A stretch of DNA of 64,000 nucleotides from Scalesia atractyloides (Eukaryota > Streptophyta > Magnoliopsida > Asterales > Asteraceae): the NCBI GenBank assembly GCA_947069175.1, contig CAMTDV010000018.1, forward strand, positions 46,078,869 through 46,142,868, written 5' to 3'. The notes under the pieces are model-generated. The model was not told the DNA's origin. It searched no databases and worked only from the letters and a program-made list of their open reading frames with translations. The stretch's first letter is position 1. Every line of letters begins with the position of its first letter. The translations under genes were made by a program, and so were the position numbers. Positions 24,985 through 37,130 of this stretch are shown here, piece by piece.

Positions 24985-25423
24985 TGGATTCATAAATTTG
25001 CTGGAATCAAGACAAGAATCTCTCTATTTCATCCCCATTCTATCTTTTTTCTTAACATTTTCACATATTTGATGATTTTATGGTAAAAAATGGGTGATTT
25101 TTGAATATGTCATGTAAAACACACTAATAACAAACCCCTAAGAGTGTGGACATCAAATTCAATCAAATTGATATCAAAAAGTTGGAAAAACCATGTTTTT
25201 GGAACAACCTATGGCCGAACTTAACATCCCGAAAAACGTCACGAACATTATATATTGTTAGAATCGTATCGATGAGACGATTTTAATGATATAATCAGGT
25301 AAAAATTGTTTTCGGAAAAGTTTTAAACGTTTTTAACGTTCCGATCGTGCTAAATTTGTCTGTTGCTAATCAATTTCCAAGTGTTTTTTATCAGATTTTC
25401 AGATAAGTCTTCAGGTTGTTAAG
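24985..25423 (+). other. 5' leader of element C
   Basis: Non-coding stretch between primer site and gag. Unlike A and E it has no palindrome array; only one half-site-like CCGAACTTAAC is visible near 25213. Short runs such as AACGTTTTTAACGTTCCG lie near 25330. Confidence 0.7.
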
Positions 25424-28400
25424 ATGGAAGATTTCCACAATGTGTTCGTTTCTCAAATAGCTTCTTCATCAAATGCTAATACTCTTGCAGCGAATCAGAT
25501 GAATGTCGACAATGAAATGGGTACTACTCAGAAACCGCCAAAGCTAATGAGTATAGATGAGTTTGAAGGATGGAAGGAAAAGTTTGTGAATTGGATACAA
25601 GCAAACCAATTCGACAACTGGGTTGCAGTTTAGGATGGTTACAAATGGCCAAAGAATGAGCGTGATCAAGATCTTCTGTTAAACAAATTCTCACCGGGTG
25701 ATAAAGCAAATTAAGTCGCTGAAAAGAAAATGATTAGCTTTATTCAACAATCAGTAAAGGAAGATATTCTGATACTGTTGCCAGAGTTTGAAACTTCACA
25801 AGAATTATAGCAATCTCTTTGTGATAAATTCAAAGGAAGTGATGAAATGATCAAGAGCAAGAAGGTCTTAATTAAGAAAGAATTTGAAATCTTCACGATG
25901 ATCAAAGGTGAAACTATGAAGCAAATGATTGATAGATACTGTCATCTTATGGTCCAGATGCGAAGACATGATATCAAAAGATCTAACGAAGAACAAATCG
26001 AGAAATTGGCCGATGCACTTCCAGAAGGAGAATGGATGACATATCTGACGATTCTGAAAAATGTCCATCTTGGAAACATTTCAAGTTATCATCTTTCATC
26101 GACAAATTAGAAGGTCATGAAATGGAATTGATGAAGATTGCTAAATCAAAGAATGCAAATGTTGTTCAAGATGTCGGTGTCTATTACAAAGGAGGTATAC
26201 AAGATACTCCGATTCAAAGCCCGAAATTCAAACGGCTTTTAGTGCAAATGCAAATTCTTCTACGAATCAAAGCTCTCCATATTCTGGCTATTCTAGTGCT
26301 AGTTCAAGCTCTTCATTCCAAAATCAGACAATGCAAGCTAGTTCTGATTGAAATGTTTTCCAGTGCAACATAGCAGTCGATTTGAAGAATGTATTTCCAG
26401 AAAAAGTGGCTAAACAACACATAGCACTTCTCGCTACCGTCCTTGAATCGTATGAATGTCTTGTTGCTGGAAAGATCGGAAATCCAGAAATGACAGCAGA
26501 AGATTACGATCAGGTAGACGAAGAAGAATTGGAGCTGATGGATATTAAATGGAGCCTTGCTTCCATCATCAGAAGAGTTACTAAATTCATGGCACTCACT
26601 GGAAGAGACATTGGAAATTCAAGCAATAATCTTGGATTCAACAAATCAAAAGTCACATGCTTCAGGTGTCGACAAAAAAGACACTTCAAACGCGAATGCA
26701 GTAATCAAGAAGCAAGTGGAAAGCAAAATCCTTTCGGAAGCAACAATGAGTACTACAAGAAAGCTCTTCAATATAAGCCATATCCAAAGAAAACACAAAT
26801 TGAAGTAGCAGATAAATCTGCAAAGAAATCCGAACAAGCTCTTGTTGCTAATCATGAAGAAAATGGCTTTGACTGGAATAGATACATCAGAAAGAAAACT
26901 GGTGTGGCTATGATGGCAGAGGTTGTAAATGAACCAGAGACATCGTATGTTGATGCTGCTTTGGAGAATGCGTTTCTCGAAGCATACATGCGGAGAACTG
27001 AAGAAGAAGAGATAGCTTATGCTGAGATGCAAAAACAAGAAGCTTTGAAAGCAAAGGCCGAAAAGGTAAAAGCTGAGGTAAGAATGTCTGAAAAGGAAGT
27101 TGTGAAAGTTGTGGAGGTTGAAAAACCTTGTACAAAGTGCACAAGTCCTTGTGAACCATGCCTTGATAAAGTCAAAGTCATAAGAGAATTAACTGAACAT
27201 AATGAAACTTTTCGTTATGATTACAGAAACATGAAAGAAGCTTATGACAAGATACAAGGCAAATATAAAAATGTCGAAAAAGCTAATCTTGAACTTGCTG
27301 CTAATGAAAAAATGTTAAAGCAACAGTGATTGATAAACAAGAGGCAATTATCATGTACATTAATACCATTGCCGAAACAAAACGTGAGCTTCATGACATT
27401 AAGATAGAAACAGAAAGAGTAAGACAATTATTGAAAAGTTACACTACTGACGCTTATGTCATTGATCAAATTTTACCTACGATTAAGTCGAAGGAAAATG
27501 TTGATAAATCAAAGCGTAAAGAATACAGAAATGTTCCTCCACCATTTCTTGAAAATTATTCCTGCAAGAAAGATGATGAAGTGGAAAAGGCATTTGATTT
27601 ACTTCTCTTATCAGAAATGAAAGATCAATTGCCTGAGAACATTGATGTAGACTTTATAAAATCAAACCATGACATTAAAGCGGTGGTAAAAAAAGTTGTT
27701 AAAAAGTTGCTGGGAAATGATTCTGACGATAAAAATTCTGATTCAAAGTCCGAAAGTGACGATATAGCATCAGAAAGTGATTTAAGTGATGATCCTAACG
27801 TTGTCATGTACAAAGTTAAGGATTCTGATAGATTATATTTCGATGATAGCTTTTGGATTCGGAATGTGAAAGAAGATCAAATTGACAAATTGTTCAAACT
27901 TGTGGAAGTTTTGTCAGATGATCTCGAGAAAAATCAAAAGAAATTTTATTCTAAACCCAAAAGGAATTTTAACAACTACTATAGGAACGATGGTGATTTT
28001 CCTGAGCACAGGAGAGTAGGTTTGGGTTTGGAGGATGAAGAAGATGAATCAATGAAGAAAGACAACGTTCCAGGAATACAAAGGTAAAAACATGAAGTTT
28101 TTTTACGGAACGAATACGATTCAAAAAGAAGATATGATCGGTAAGCAATCAAATGATGAATTCAAAAAGGAGAAAGAACTTCGGGACAAGGCTAAGACCA
28201 AGTCTACAAGTGGAGTAAAACCCACTAGTGGACATGATTCTGATACACGGACATGCTTTAAATACAATACCTTGGTCATATTGCTCGAAAGTGTCTAAAT
28301 CTAAAGCCTTTGTTTTCACGAAGAAAAAATGTTTCAAAAGATGAAAAAGAAAAGCAACCAAAGATTGTGAACCAAAAAAATGTATCTATTTCTGAAATAA

Positions 28401-28761
28401 AACCCAAAATGAATCAAAGTTTGAAAATTCTGTTTTTGGAAAAGGAGAAACTTCAAAGTTAAACAAAAATGATGATTCACGGTTTTATGTCAAGAAAGCA
28501 AGATACATGTCACAATCTTGGGTTGCGAAAAAGAAGTATCCTGAGAAAGGAAAGTCTGTTGCTGATAAAACTGAAAATGTCAAATTAACTGAATCAGTAA
28601 TCAAACAGACAAAGAAAGAAAAAGTCAAAACGTTTTCAGAATCGACATCAGACGATATGTTTGATGATGATTTTGAATATGATGATGACTTTGAAAGTGA
28701 TTATGATGCTTATCATGTCAAACCCAAAACCAAAAAGGTTTGGGTTTCTTTTTTCAAGTAG
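25424..28761 (+). pseudogene. gag of element C
   Basis: Starts MEDFHNVFVSQIASSS at 25424, matching E. In-frame stops follow at 25631, near 25714 and near 25807, then frameshifts near 26030, 26375, 27326, 28088 and 28290. Conserved blocks in order: KPPKLMSIDEFEGWKEKF, MIKSKKVLIKKEFEIF, ELMKIAKSKNANVVQDVG, HIALLATVLESYE, first knuckle CFRCRQKRHFKREC (about 26659-26700), CTKCTSPCEPCLDKVKV, coiled region, acidic Ser-rich region, degenerate second knuckle (CFKYNT near 28255) and a tail ending KKVWVSFFK at 28761. Total length is about 1,100 codons, as in other Sirevirus gags here. Confidence 0.9.
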
Positions 28762-30746
28762 TTACTTTCATGTGCAGGAGTTCCTAGTTCCACTTTATCA
28801 GAGATGATTCAGTATTAAGGAAGCTTCAGTTTGGTTTCACTTATCCAGAAATGTCAAAATCTTTGTTATTTTGAGGAGGAGTTTGTTAAAAAGGAATGAA
28901 TTGTCATAAATCCACAATGTTAGAACACTGATTTTTATCTGTTACATTTTTAGAAAGTTTATTTCTTAAAATCTAAAATCAAAATATGTTTTTGATTTTA
29001 GGGGGAGTAATCCAACAAAACTTTAGAAAAATCAAAAACATATGAAAAAGTTAAAAAATTCAAAAACATTAGAAAAAATAAAAAAAGTACAAAAACATTG
29101 AAAAAAAGACAAAAAGAATTCGGTGTCACAAAAGGAAATGATAGTATATCAGTGAACTATCACAGTATGCTAAAGTTTTAATAGTGATAAACGAGTTTTA
29201 CCGTGGATGTGTCTATAGGCCTTACACGTTCAGTAAATTGTTTTCGGGATATAAACTAAATTTTACAACTGCTTAATCTTGTGGATTAACACATCTTGGA
29301 TATATGGACTTAGTACTCCGAAATTTCGATTGAAGGGTTGCCTGATTCTGAGATACGAGGTCTTTATAGATAGTTGATATCTGGGGTATTATACAAGTTC
29401 TTCGGATTTTGTGGAAGCAATAGCCTAGAACTTCTATAATACTTTATGCTTAAAACCCCTAAACTGCATGCAAACTTGAAAAGTATCGAAAGATCTAATC
29501 ATTTGCAGTGCTGAAAAGATTCCTTAAATGGAACACACCTTAATGACGAGCCTTCATCTCTTTTTCTGTACGGTAGTACTAACCTGAGCTCTCAAGGTCT
29601 CGCATTAACCCAGATACAAATATCAATTACGTTATACTCACCTGTAAGATGAAATCTAAGGAATCTGGATTCGGGAGCATATTCAAGAGGCGGGAACCAT
29701 AGATAAGTCAAGTTTCATAATTCTTACCTAACATATCTTGGAACAATTGAGAAATGTGGTGAAGTTTAAGTGGACAAACATATCGACAATCTAGGTAAAT
29801 GAGTTTAAATCTGAAAGTCATTTAAAGGTCAACGGTACTAGTGATATGTCTCAATCAACTGATATGATCCTTATACACGAATTCACAAAAAAATATGTCT
29901 GTAAATATGTTTGTGCATAGTTTACATTGTTCTGTACATAATTTATCTGCTTTAAAGTTGATAAAACCAAAAAGATTATCAGTGTGTTTTAGGATAAACT
30001 TACAAAAATTCTAAAAGATTTAGTTTCTTCATTATTTTCAATGAGCCAATGTTGGAGAACAGATCTTTGAAGTCTGGTAAGTTTGAAAAGTTCAAAAGAA
30101 AGTTCATTAATTTGAAACTTTTAAAATTGAACAAAACAGTGTTTTCATATCAGGTCAACCTGAGGTCATTAATTTGGACTCGGTTAGACAATATTGGTTA
30201 ATCAAGGTCATTAACTTAGACTTGGTCAACTAAGTGGATTTCAATGATTGAAAATCATGAGAATGGTTAAGGTTTTAAATGTAAGGAGTTTTCAAGGTCA
30301 TTAAGTTGAACTTGAATAACTAAAGAGGTTTTAAAATGGAGATTAAAATTTGAATTGTTAAATGTTATAAAATTTTCAAAGTTTAAAATCTAAAACGTGT
30401 TCTAGTATGCTCAAGAACTTTGAAACAGGAAGTAAAGTTTTAGGGGGAGCAGGATGAAACGTGACTAAAGTAAAGCTTAAAGCAAGGGGGAGCATAGCTC
30501 ACAGCAAAGGAGGAGCTTTGAACTTAAAAGTTTTATCAAGATAAATCCGAAGAAAAAGATGGAGATTGAAGATCAATACGTTAAAGTTTATTCAAGAACT
30601 AAAAAGATCGAAAGACTCAGAAGATTTTAAATGTCAAGGATGACTACGACAATATCCAAAGAGAGGATGTCTGGGAAAGTCTGTTGGTGCATATATCAAA
30701 AGGATGTTTACATCAAGATGACTACGGCAACATCCAAGGGGGAGTC
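28762..30746 (+). other. pol deletion junction and 3' untranslated region of element C
   Basis: After the gag stop, TGTGCAGGAGTTCC (the start of pol in other copies) is followed within tens of bases by non-pol sequence, then by 3' untranslated region. Polypurine-like tracts occur at 29001-29007, 30442-30449, 30484-30492, 30506-30515 and, beside the LTR, AAGGGGGAG at 30736-30744. No coding sequence; the ORF at 30631-30840 is chance. Confidence 0.8.
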
Positions 30747-31177
30747 TGTTGGTGCATGTCTGTTGCCTTCGTCATTAACGTCATTATGTATCGAGTCTGA
30801 GCGAATAGGGCTTAGTCTGTTAGAAACAAAGTGTATTTAAGTGTTTAGAGGCCAAGTTCGCTGGAAATGGTTATGACGATGTCAAGCTCGGCCGAACTTG
30901 ACTAGGTCAAGTTCGGGTGAACTTCACTCTCTCACCAGCGAACTTGCAAGTCTATAAATAGGTGCCTTGGTGATTTCATTTGTAACTTAAGAGATTTTGG
31001 CACAGAGACAGCGAAGCTTTGTCGGATCCGGTTCTCGAATGTGTTGAACTTTAGATCATTGAAAACAACCTTTAAATGAGTAATTCTTGTTATTTGATTA
31101 ACTTGTCATTAGTTTCCGCCTAATCGGACAATAGATAACAAATTTAGATTCCCGAGCTGTTCGTGGACGTTCCTACA
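30747..31177 (+). repeat. 3' LTR of element C
   Basis: Starts TGTTGGTGCATGTC and ends CGTTCCTACA. TATA box at 30953-30960. It has a palindrome CAAGCTCGGCCGAACTTG (one mismatch) and a half-copy near 30905. The next base (31178) is inside the gag of D. Confidence 0.9.
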
Positions 31178-31991
31178 GAAATTTTACTCCAAACCTAAAA
31201 GAAATAACTATAGAAGGAATGGTGGTGATTTTCCTGAACACAGGAGAGCTGGGTTGGGTTTGGATGAGGAAGAAGAACCGGTTAAGAAAAAGTCACCATT
31301 TCATGAATACAAAGATAAAAACATGACATTCGTTTATGGGACAAGCACGGTTCATGAGGAAAGTTTGATTGAAAAACAGTCAAACGATGAATTTAAAAAG
31401 GCAAAAGAACTTCGAGATAAGGCCAAAGCCACAAGTGGTGTAAAATCCACTAGAGGACATTCTCATGATGATCAGACTTGCTTTAAATGCAATGAAGTTG
31501 GTCACATTGCACGCAACTGTCCGAAATCTAAGACGGTCTATCCTCAAAGGAAAACAAGTTCAGATGTTGAAAAACCTAAGCAACCAGAGTTTGTAAAACC
31601 TATCATGATTCTGAAAAGAAATGAATTTAAACTTGAAGTTAAACCTAAAATTAAATTTGAAAACTCAACTTTCGAAAAAGGTGAAACTTCCAAGTCAAAT
31701 GAATCAAGGTTTTACATTAAAAAGGCACAGGTAAAATCACAATCCTTGATTGCTAAAAAGAACTCATCAACATCTGAAGTTACCAAGTCTAAGCCTGTTA
31801 AGACTGGTAACAACAAAGAATCTAAATCTGAGATTAAAAATGAAACTGTCAAATCTTCAAAAGATAAAACGAAAGTTGAATTTGAAAATGGTAACAACAG
31901 TGATATCTCAGATGGAGATTTTGAGGATGATTATGAAGCTTTTTATCCCAAACCCAAGACCAAGATGGATTGGGTCGCGCTTTTTAACTGA
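31178..31991 (+). pseudogene. gag C-terminal part of element D (5' truncated)
   Basis: The frame opens in the block before GGDFPEHRRAGLGLDEEEE, then has the second knuckle CFKCNEVGHIARNC (31479-31520), a Lys/Ser-rich tail and an acidic stretch, ending KTKMDWVALFN at 31991. It is the intact C-terminal third of a Sirevirus gag; the first two thirds are lost at the junction with element C. Confidence 0.9.
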
Positions 31992-32004
31992 ATCTTAATA
32001 TGTA

Positions 32005-32600
32005 CAGGGGCTCCAGAGATCCATTCTTTCAAAGTGGATTCTGGATAGTGGAGCATCAAGGCATATGACAGGGATGAAAGCTCTTCTCTTCGATATCAAA
32101 GCTATTAATCGTGGTTATGTTGGCTTTGCCGGTAACCAAGGTGGAAGGATCGTTGCAGAAGGAAAACTTTCCAACGGAGTGGTATCGTTTTATTGTGGGA
32201 ACTACATTGCTGAGCTAGAGAACAATCTTCTTAGCATCTCGCAGATTTGTGATAAACAATTCAAAGTTCACTTCAACGACAAAGAGTGCATGATATTAAA
32301 GCCAGGTTTCAAAATACCGGATGATTGGATTCTCATGCGTGCTCTGCGCAAAAACGATCTCTATGTGTTAGATATGGGCATAACTACCACATCATCAAAA
32401 TCAGCTTAATGTTTTGTGACTAAAGCCACAGAGAAGGATTCTGTTCTATGGCATCGGAAAATGGGGCACTTTCTTTTAAGAAAAATGAATTTTCTGGTTC
32501 ATAACGATTTAGTCGGGGGGTGAATCTTCGAAGCTTCCACATGACCGATCACTGTTTGGAATGTAAGAAAGGGAAGTAGAAGAAGAAATCACATCCTAAG
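32005..32600 (+). pseudogene. protease and pre-integrase region of element D
   Basis: The pol frame reads through SILSKWILDSGASRHMTGMK (active site DSGAS at about 32050-32064) and the block ending GITTTSSKSA, where TAA (32407) replaces a Gln codon of A. It continues as VTKATEKDSVLWHRKMGH, then breaks by a frameshift in a G run near 32515 and a TAG near 32578, within the HHCC zinc region (HCLECKKGK). Confidence 0.85.
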
Positions 32601-33784
32601 AAGATTTTGAATTCTATCAAGTTGCCGCTTGAATGTCTTCATATGGATCTTTTTGGTCCGGTGAACGTTCGAAGTATTTCAGGAGATCTATACTGCTTGG
32701 CCGTCATATATGATTATTCTCGATATTCATGGGTTTTCTTTCAGGAGTCAAAGGATGAAACGTTCGATAATCTGGTGATTCTCTTCAAGAAGCTCGAAAA
32801 TCTATATCATCTGCCTGTCAGACGTATGCACAGTGACAACGACACGGAATTCAAGAATAACAAGATGAAAGAGTATTGCAACGCTAAAGAGATTCTGCAC
32901 GAATTCAGTGCACCTTATACACCACAACAAAATGGCGTAGCTGAGAGGAAGAATAGAACTTTGATTGAAACAACAACAACAACGCTTGCCGACTCGAAAC
33001 TTCCTGTTAGCTTTTGGAGTGAGGCGGTTGCAGCGGCTTGCTACACACTAAACAAGGTCTTAATTGTCAAACCGACTAAAAAGACATGTTTGAAATGATC
33101 AACCGAAGGAAACCAAATCTGAAATATGTAGAGCCATTTGCTGCACTATGTACTATAATTGATCAAGATGGGAAGTTTGGTGCCAAATCGCTTGAAGGTT
33201 TCTTTGTCGGGTATGCTAGTCACCTTAGAAGAGTGTATGTTCCTGCGTTAAGAAAAGTTATTGAAGCACAACACGTGGATTTCTTTAGATATACAACTCC
33301 TATTCAGAGGAAAGGCGACGCGTGGTTATTCAACCATCAGGACTTATGGAAGTCATTTGACTTGCCGGAAGAACCGCCTGAAGAAGAAATTGCAGCGCTT
33401 TATTATCTTCAACAGTCGGCTAATCAAGAACAGATTCTTAGGCCAATTGTTGTTAATCAATCCACGTTTGGTTCTACATCTTCTTCTAGTACAGGTCCGA
33501 GTAATAGTAGTGTTCCGGTTGAACAAATTTCTAAAGTAGAAGCGGAACCTACTACAACTCCTGCAAATGTTTCCACTGAACGAGGAAATACAACCTTAGT
33601 GCCAAATACTGTTGAGAATCAGAATTCTGACTCCGATGTAGCTCCAACGTATGATGATGATAAAGAATCTTCTTCCGATGAAAAATCTGAGCAGATATCC
33701 AACATGTTAAATCAATCTGCTAGACCAAGCAATCAAAATGAAGCTACAACAAGTGCTCTAGAAGTTGAAGTGATGTTGATCTGA
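32601..33784 (+). pseudogene. integrase of element D
   Basis: The open segment 32607-33098 holds the core: HMDLFGPVNV (Asp, segment residue 14), HSDNDTEF (Asp 77) and NGVAERKNRTL (Glu 113). The last two are 35 residues apart, the DD35E signature, so the catalytic triad is complete. A frameshift near 33090 leads into 33086-33784, with MINRRKPNLKYVEPF and KSLEGFFVGYASHLRR, then a Ser/Thr/Asn-rich linker toward RT. It catalyses cDNA insertion; in this copy the frame is broken. Confidence 0.9.
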
Positions 33785-33888
33785 ATGTCTCAAATCTGAA
33801 TAGCTCAGTTGATGTTCCTAGCGAAGAAATGCCGTGATCTTATTCTTATCATCCTTCAACAAATATTATTGGTGAATTACAAAATGGT

Positions 33889-35406
33889 GTGCGAACAAGA
33901 AGTCAAATCAACAAAGCACTAAGTTGTTTCTATACACAAGTTGCTCCTACTCAAGACTATTGCTACTATTCATGTTTCATATCTCAAATAGAGCCAAAAA
34001 CTATTAGTGAAGCTCTGGGTGATGAGAACTGGGTTATAGCAATGCAAGAGGAACTTTTACAGTTTGAGAAATTGGGAGTTTGGAAGCTTGTAGATTTACC
34101 ACTAAAGCAAAAAGCAATTGATACAAAGTGGGTCTTCAAGTGTAAAAGGGATGATCGGGGAGTGATTGTTAGAAACAAAGCTCGGTTGGTTGTCAAAGGT
34201 TTCCACCAGCAAGAAGGAATTGACTACACGGAAGTTTATGCACCTGTTACACGATTAGAGTCAGTCCGCATTTTCCTTGCATTCGCAGCTTGGAAAGGTT
34301 TTAAGGTGTACCACTTAGATGTGAAATCCACATTTCTCTATGGTAAGCTACGAGAACAAGTGTACGTCAGCCAACCACCGGGTTTCATCGATCCGCTGAA
34401 CAAGAACAAAGCTTCTCTCCTAGACAAAGCCTTATACGGATTACATCAAGCCCCGAGAGCTTGGTACGAGAGGTTATCTCAACATCTCGTGGGAAACGGC
34501 TTTATTAGAGGTACAGTGGATAGTACATTGTTTATCAAGGAAGTAGGAAATCATCTAATCATCGTACAAATCTATGTGGATGATATCATTTTTGGTTCAA
34601 CGGATGATAGTCTTTGCGAAGAGTTCGAAAAGATCATGAAGAAGAAATTCGAGATGCCTTCAATGGGCAAAATGAAATTCTTCCTCAGATTACAGGTCGA
34701 TCAGTTACCAGACGGCATATTCATTCATCAAACCAAATACGTTCACGATATTCTAAAGAAGTTTGATATGGATAGCTCGAAGCCGCTTTCGACTCTGCTG
34801 GCACGGAATCATGGGATTTGCATTGACGAAACTGAAACCAAAGTGGATGATATATTCTATCGGTCGATCATAGGATCTCTGATGTATCTGACGACATCTC
34901 GCCCAGATATCATGTATCCTACCTGCCTTTGCGCGAGATATCAGTCCAGTCCTCGAGTGTCACACATGCAGATAGTCAAAAGAATATTCCGTTACTTGAA
35001 GGGATGTCCAAGCACCGGCTTGTGGTATCCAAAGGACGATAATTTTGATCTAACGGGATACGCTGGCTCGGACTTCGGGGCGGACAAGTTGAATTCTAAA
35101 TCTACAATGGTCGGTTGCCAGTTCTTTGGAACACGTTTAGTAACGTGGCAATGCAAGAAACAAACCACGGTCTCTCTTTCTACCTATGAGGCAGAGTATA
35201 TTTCTGCTTCCAGCTGTTGTTCACAAATCCTCTGGATTCAACAACAGATGAGGGACTATGGATTGCAATTTCTTGATACGCCTTTGTATGTAGATAACAA
35301 GGCAGCAATCGACATCAATAAAAATCTTGTTCATCACTCATGTACTAAACACATTGAAATTCGTTATCACTTCACTCGTGACTGCTACGAAAAGAAGTTG
35401 GTGTGA
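33889..35406 (+). CDS. Reverse transcriptase-RNase H segment of element D pol (505 codons open)
   Basis: Longest undamaged pol segment in the window. Blocks in order: DTKWVFKCKRDDRG, KARLVVKGFHQQEGIDY, LDVKSTFLYGK (first catalytic Asp), QPPGFIDP, KALYGLHQAPRAWYERL, YVDDIIFGST (residues 229-238, polymerase active site), SLMYLTTSRPDIMYPT, then RNase H with YAGSDFGADKLNSKST, LSTYEAEYISAS and YVDNKAAIDI. A TGA at 35404 and a later frameshift cut the last conserved residues (IEKIHTDE). The start shown is only the first Met; it is part of the pol polyprotein. The RNase H block has Gly where related elements usually have Asp (YSDAD type), as far as I recall. Confidence 0.9.
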   Translation: MRTRSQINKALSCFYTQVAPTQDYCYYSCFISQIEPKTISEALGDENWVIAMQEELLQFEKLGVWKLVDLPLKQKAIDTKWVFKCKRDDRGVIVRNKARLVVKGFHQQEGIDYTEVYAPVTRLESVRIFLAFAAWKGFKVYHLDVKSTFLYGKLREQVYVSQPPGFIDPLNKNKASLLDKALYGLHQAPRAWYERLSQHLVGNGFIRGTVDSTLFIKEVGNHLIIVQIYVDDIIFGSTDDSLCEEFEKIMKKKFEMPSMGKMKFFLRLQVDQLPDGIFIHQTKYVHDILKKFDMDSSKPLSTLLARNHGICIDETETKVDDIFYRSIIGSLMYLTTSRPDIMYPTCLCARYQSSPRVSHMQIVKRIFRYLKGCPSTGLWYPKDDNFDLTGYAGSDFGADKLNSKSTMVGCQFFGTRLVTWQCKKQTTVSLSTYEAEYISASSCCSQILWIQQQMRDYGLQFLDTPLYVDNKAAIDINKNLVHHSCTKHIEIRYHFTRDCYEKKLV

Positions 35407-37130
35407 ATAGAAAAAATCCACACCGATGAAAAAAGCTGATTTTTATACCAAAGCATTTCCTTTAAAAAGATTTAAATATATCATGAGGCTTAACGGTATA
35501 AAAAATTTACTGACAGTTGCGGAAGCAGAAGTTGAATACGGATCGGACGACGAGTTCACGTGATCCACATTGGTTTGTTATATCTTTTAAATTCGTATTT
35601 CTTAAAAAACTAAAATACAAAAATATGTTTTTATTTTAGGGGGAGAAATATTTGAGGAAATACAAAAACATATGAAAAATTTCAAAAATGTTAAAAACAT
35701 ATGAAAATTTTCTAAAAGTACAAAAACATTGAAAAAGACAAAAAAGTATTTTGTGTCACAAAGGAAATGATAGTACATCAATGGACTATCACAGTATGCT
35801 AAAGAAATGTAAAGTTTAAAAGTGATAAACAAGTTTTACGTGGACGTGTCAATAGACTTTACACGTTCAGTAAATTGTTTCTGAGATATAAACTAAATTT
35901 TACAACTGCATAATCTTGTGGATTAACATCTCTCGGATATATTGCTAAAGAAATGTAAAGTTTAAAAGTGATAAACAAGTCCTACTGTGGATGTGTCGAT
36001 AGACTTTACACGTTTAGTAAATTGTTTCTGAGATATAAACTAAATTTTACAACTGCTTAATCTTGTGGATTAACATCTCTCGGATATATGGACTTAGTAC
36101 TCCAAAATTTCATTTTAGAGATTGCCTGATTCTGAGATACGATGTCTTTATAGATAGTTGATATCTGAGGTATTATACAAGTTCTTCTGATTTTGCGGAA
36201 GCAATAGCCTAGAACTTCTATAATGCTTTTGCTATAAACCCCTAAACTGCATGCAAACTTGAAAAGTATCAAAAGATCTAATCATTTGCAGTGCTTAAAA
36301 GATTCCTTAAATGGAACACACCTATAAGTCGAGCCTTCATCTCTTTGTCTGTACGATAGTACTAACCTGAGCTCTCAAGGTCTCGCACAACCCAGATACA
36401 TATATCAGTTACGCTATATTCACCTGTAAGATGAAATCTTGGGAATCTTGATACGGGAGTATATTCAAGAGGTGGGAACCATAGTTAAGTCAAGTTTCAT
36501 AAATCTTACCTAACATATCTTGGAAAAATTGAGAAATGTGTCGAAGTTTAAGTGGACAAACATATCGACAATATAGGAAAACAAGTTTAAAACTTAAAGT
36601 CATCTAAAGGTCAATGGTACTTGTGATATCTCTCAATCAACTGATATGATCCTTAGACACGAATTCACAAAATATGTTTGTAAATATGTTTGTACATAGT
36701 TTACTTTGTTCTGTACATAGTTTATCTGTTTTACAGATTAAAACCAAAATGATTTTCAGTGTGTTTTAGCATAAACTTACAAAAATACAAAAAGATTTTA
36801 TTTCTGTATTGTTTTCAGCAAACCAATGTTGGAGAACGGATCTTCGAAGTCTGGTAAGGTGCTAAACTGGTGGGAATCTAATTGATAACGGGCTGGGAGG
36901 TAATCTGTAAAATCTGATAAGCCAAAACGATTAAAAGTTCATTAATTTGAAACTTGATTTTGAGAAAAACCAACAGTTTGTTCATAACGGGTCAAACCGA
37001 GGTCATTAACTTGGACTCGGCAGACAAATCGGTTAACCAAGGTCATTAGCTTGGACTTGGTCAACTGAGTGGATTGTTAAAACTGGTAAAATCTAAAAAG
37101 TTCAGGGTCTAAATTGAAAAGTTTGAAAGT
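35407..37130 (+). other. 3' non-coding region of element D upstream of the third ORF
   Basis: Equivalent to the 3' untranslated regions of C and E. It contains a purine tract TTTTAGGGGGAG near 35635-35646, A-rich repeats, and a 144 bp tandem duplication (about 35798-35941 and 35942-36085). No coding sequence is supported. Confidence 0.8.
35798..36085 (+). repeat. 144 bp tandem duplication in element D
   Basis: Two near-identical units, each starting TGCTAAAGAAATGTAAAG and ending in the CTCTCGGATATA block. The other Sirevirus copies have one unit, so the duplication is private to D. Confidence 0.85.

Larger units (their letters stand above)
24537..31177 (+). mobile_element. Sirevirus element C, gag-only (pol deleted)
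   Basis: LTRs at 24537-24969 and 30747-31177, initiator-Met primer site, leader, broken gag, long 3' untranslated region and final polypurine tract are all present. Protease, integrase, RT and RNase H are absent: the gag end (28761) passes within about 250 bp to 3' untranslated sequence equivalent to D 35600. The flanks differ (AACAA left, GAAAT right), so there is no target duplication, and the right flank is the inside of the gag of D. The LTRs differ at about 20 positions by eye, mostly transitions. It would depend on another element for enzymes. Confidence 0.9.

Noticed and set aside
28755..28790. Conserved recoding or splice signal at the gag-pol border (TGTGCAGGRGYTCC in five copies)
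   Set aside because: The conserved bases are the first pol codons (QGLQRS-like). The distance from gag stop to that CAG is 12, 13, 13, 14 and 17 bases in E, C, D, A and F, so there is no common frame geometry; decay may explain the differences, but no signal is supported.
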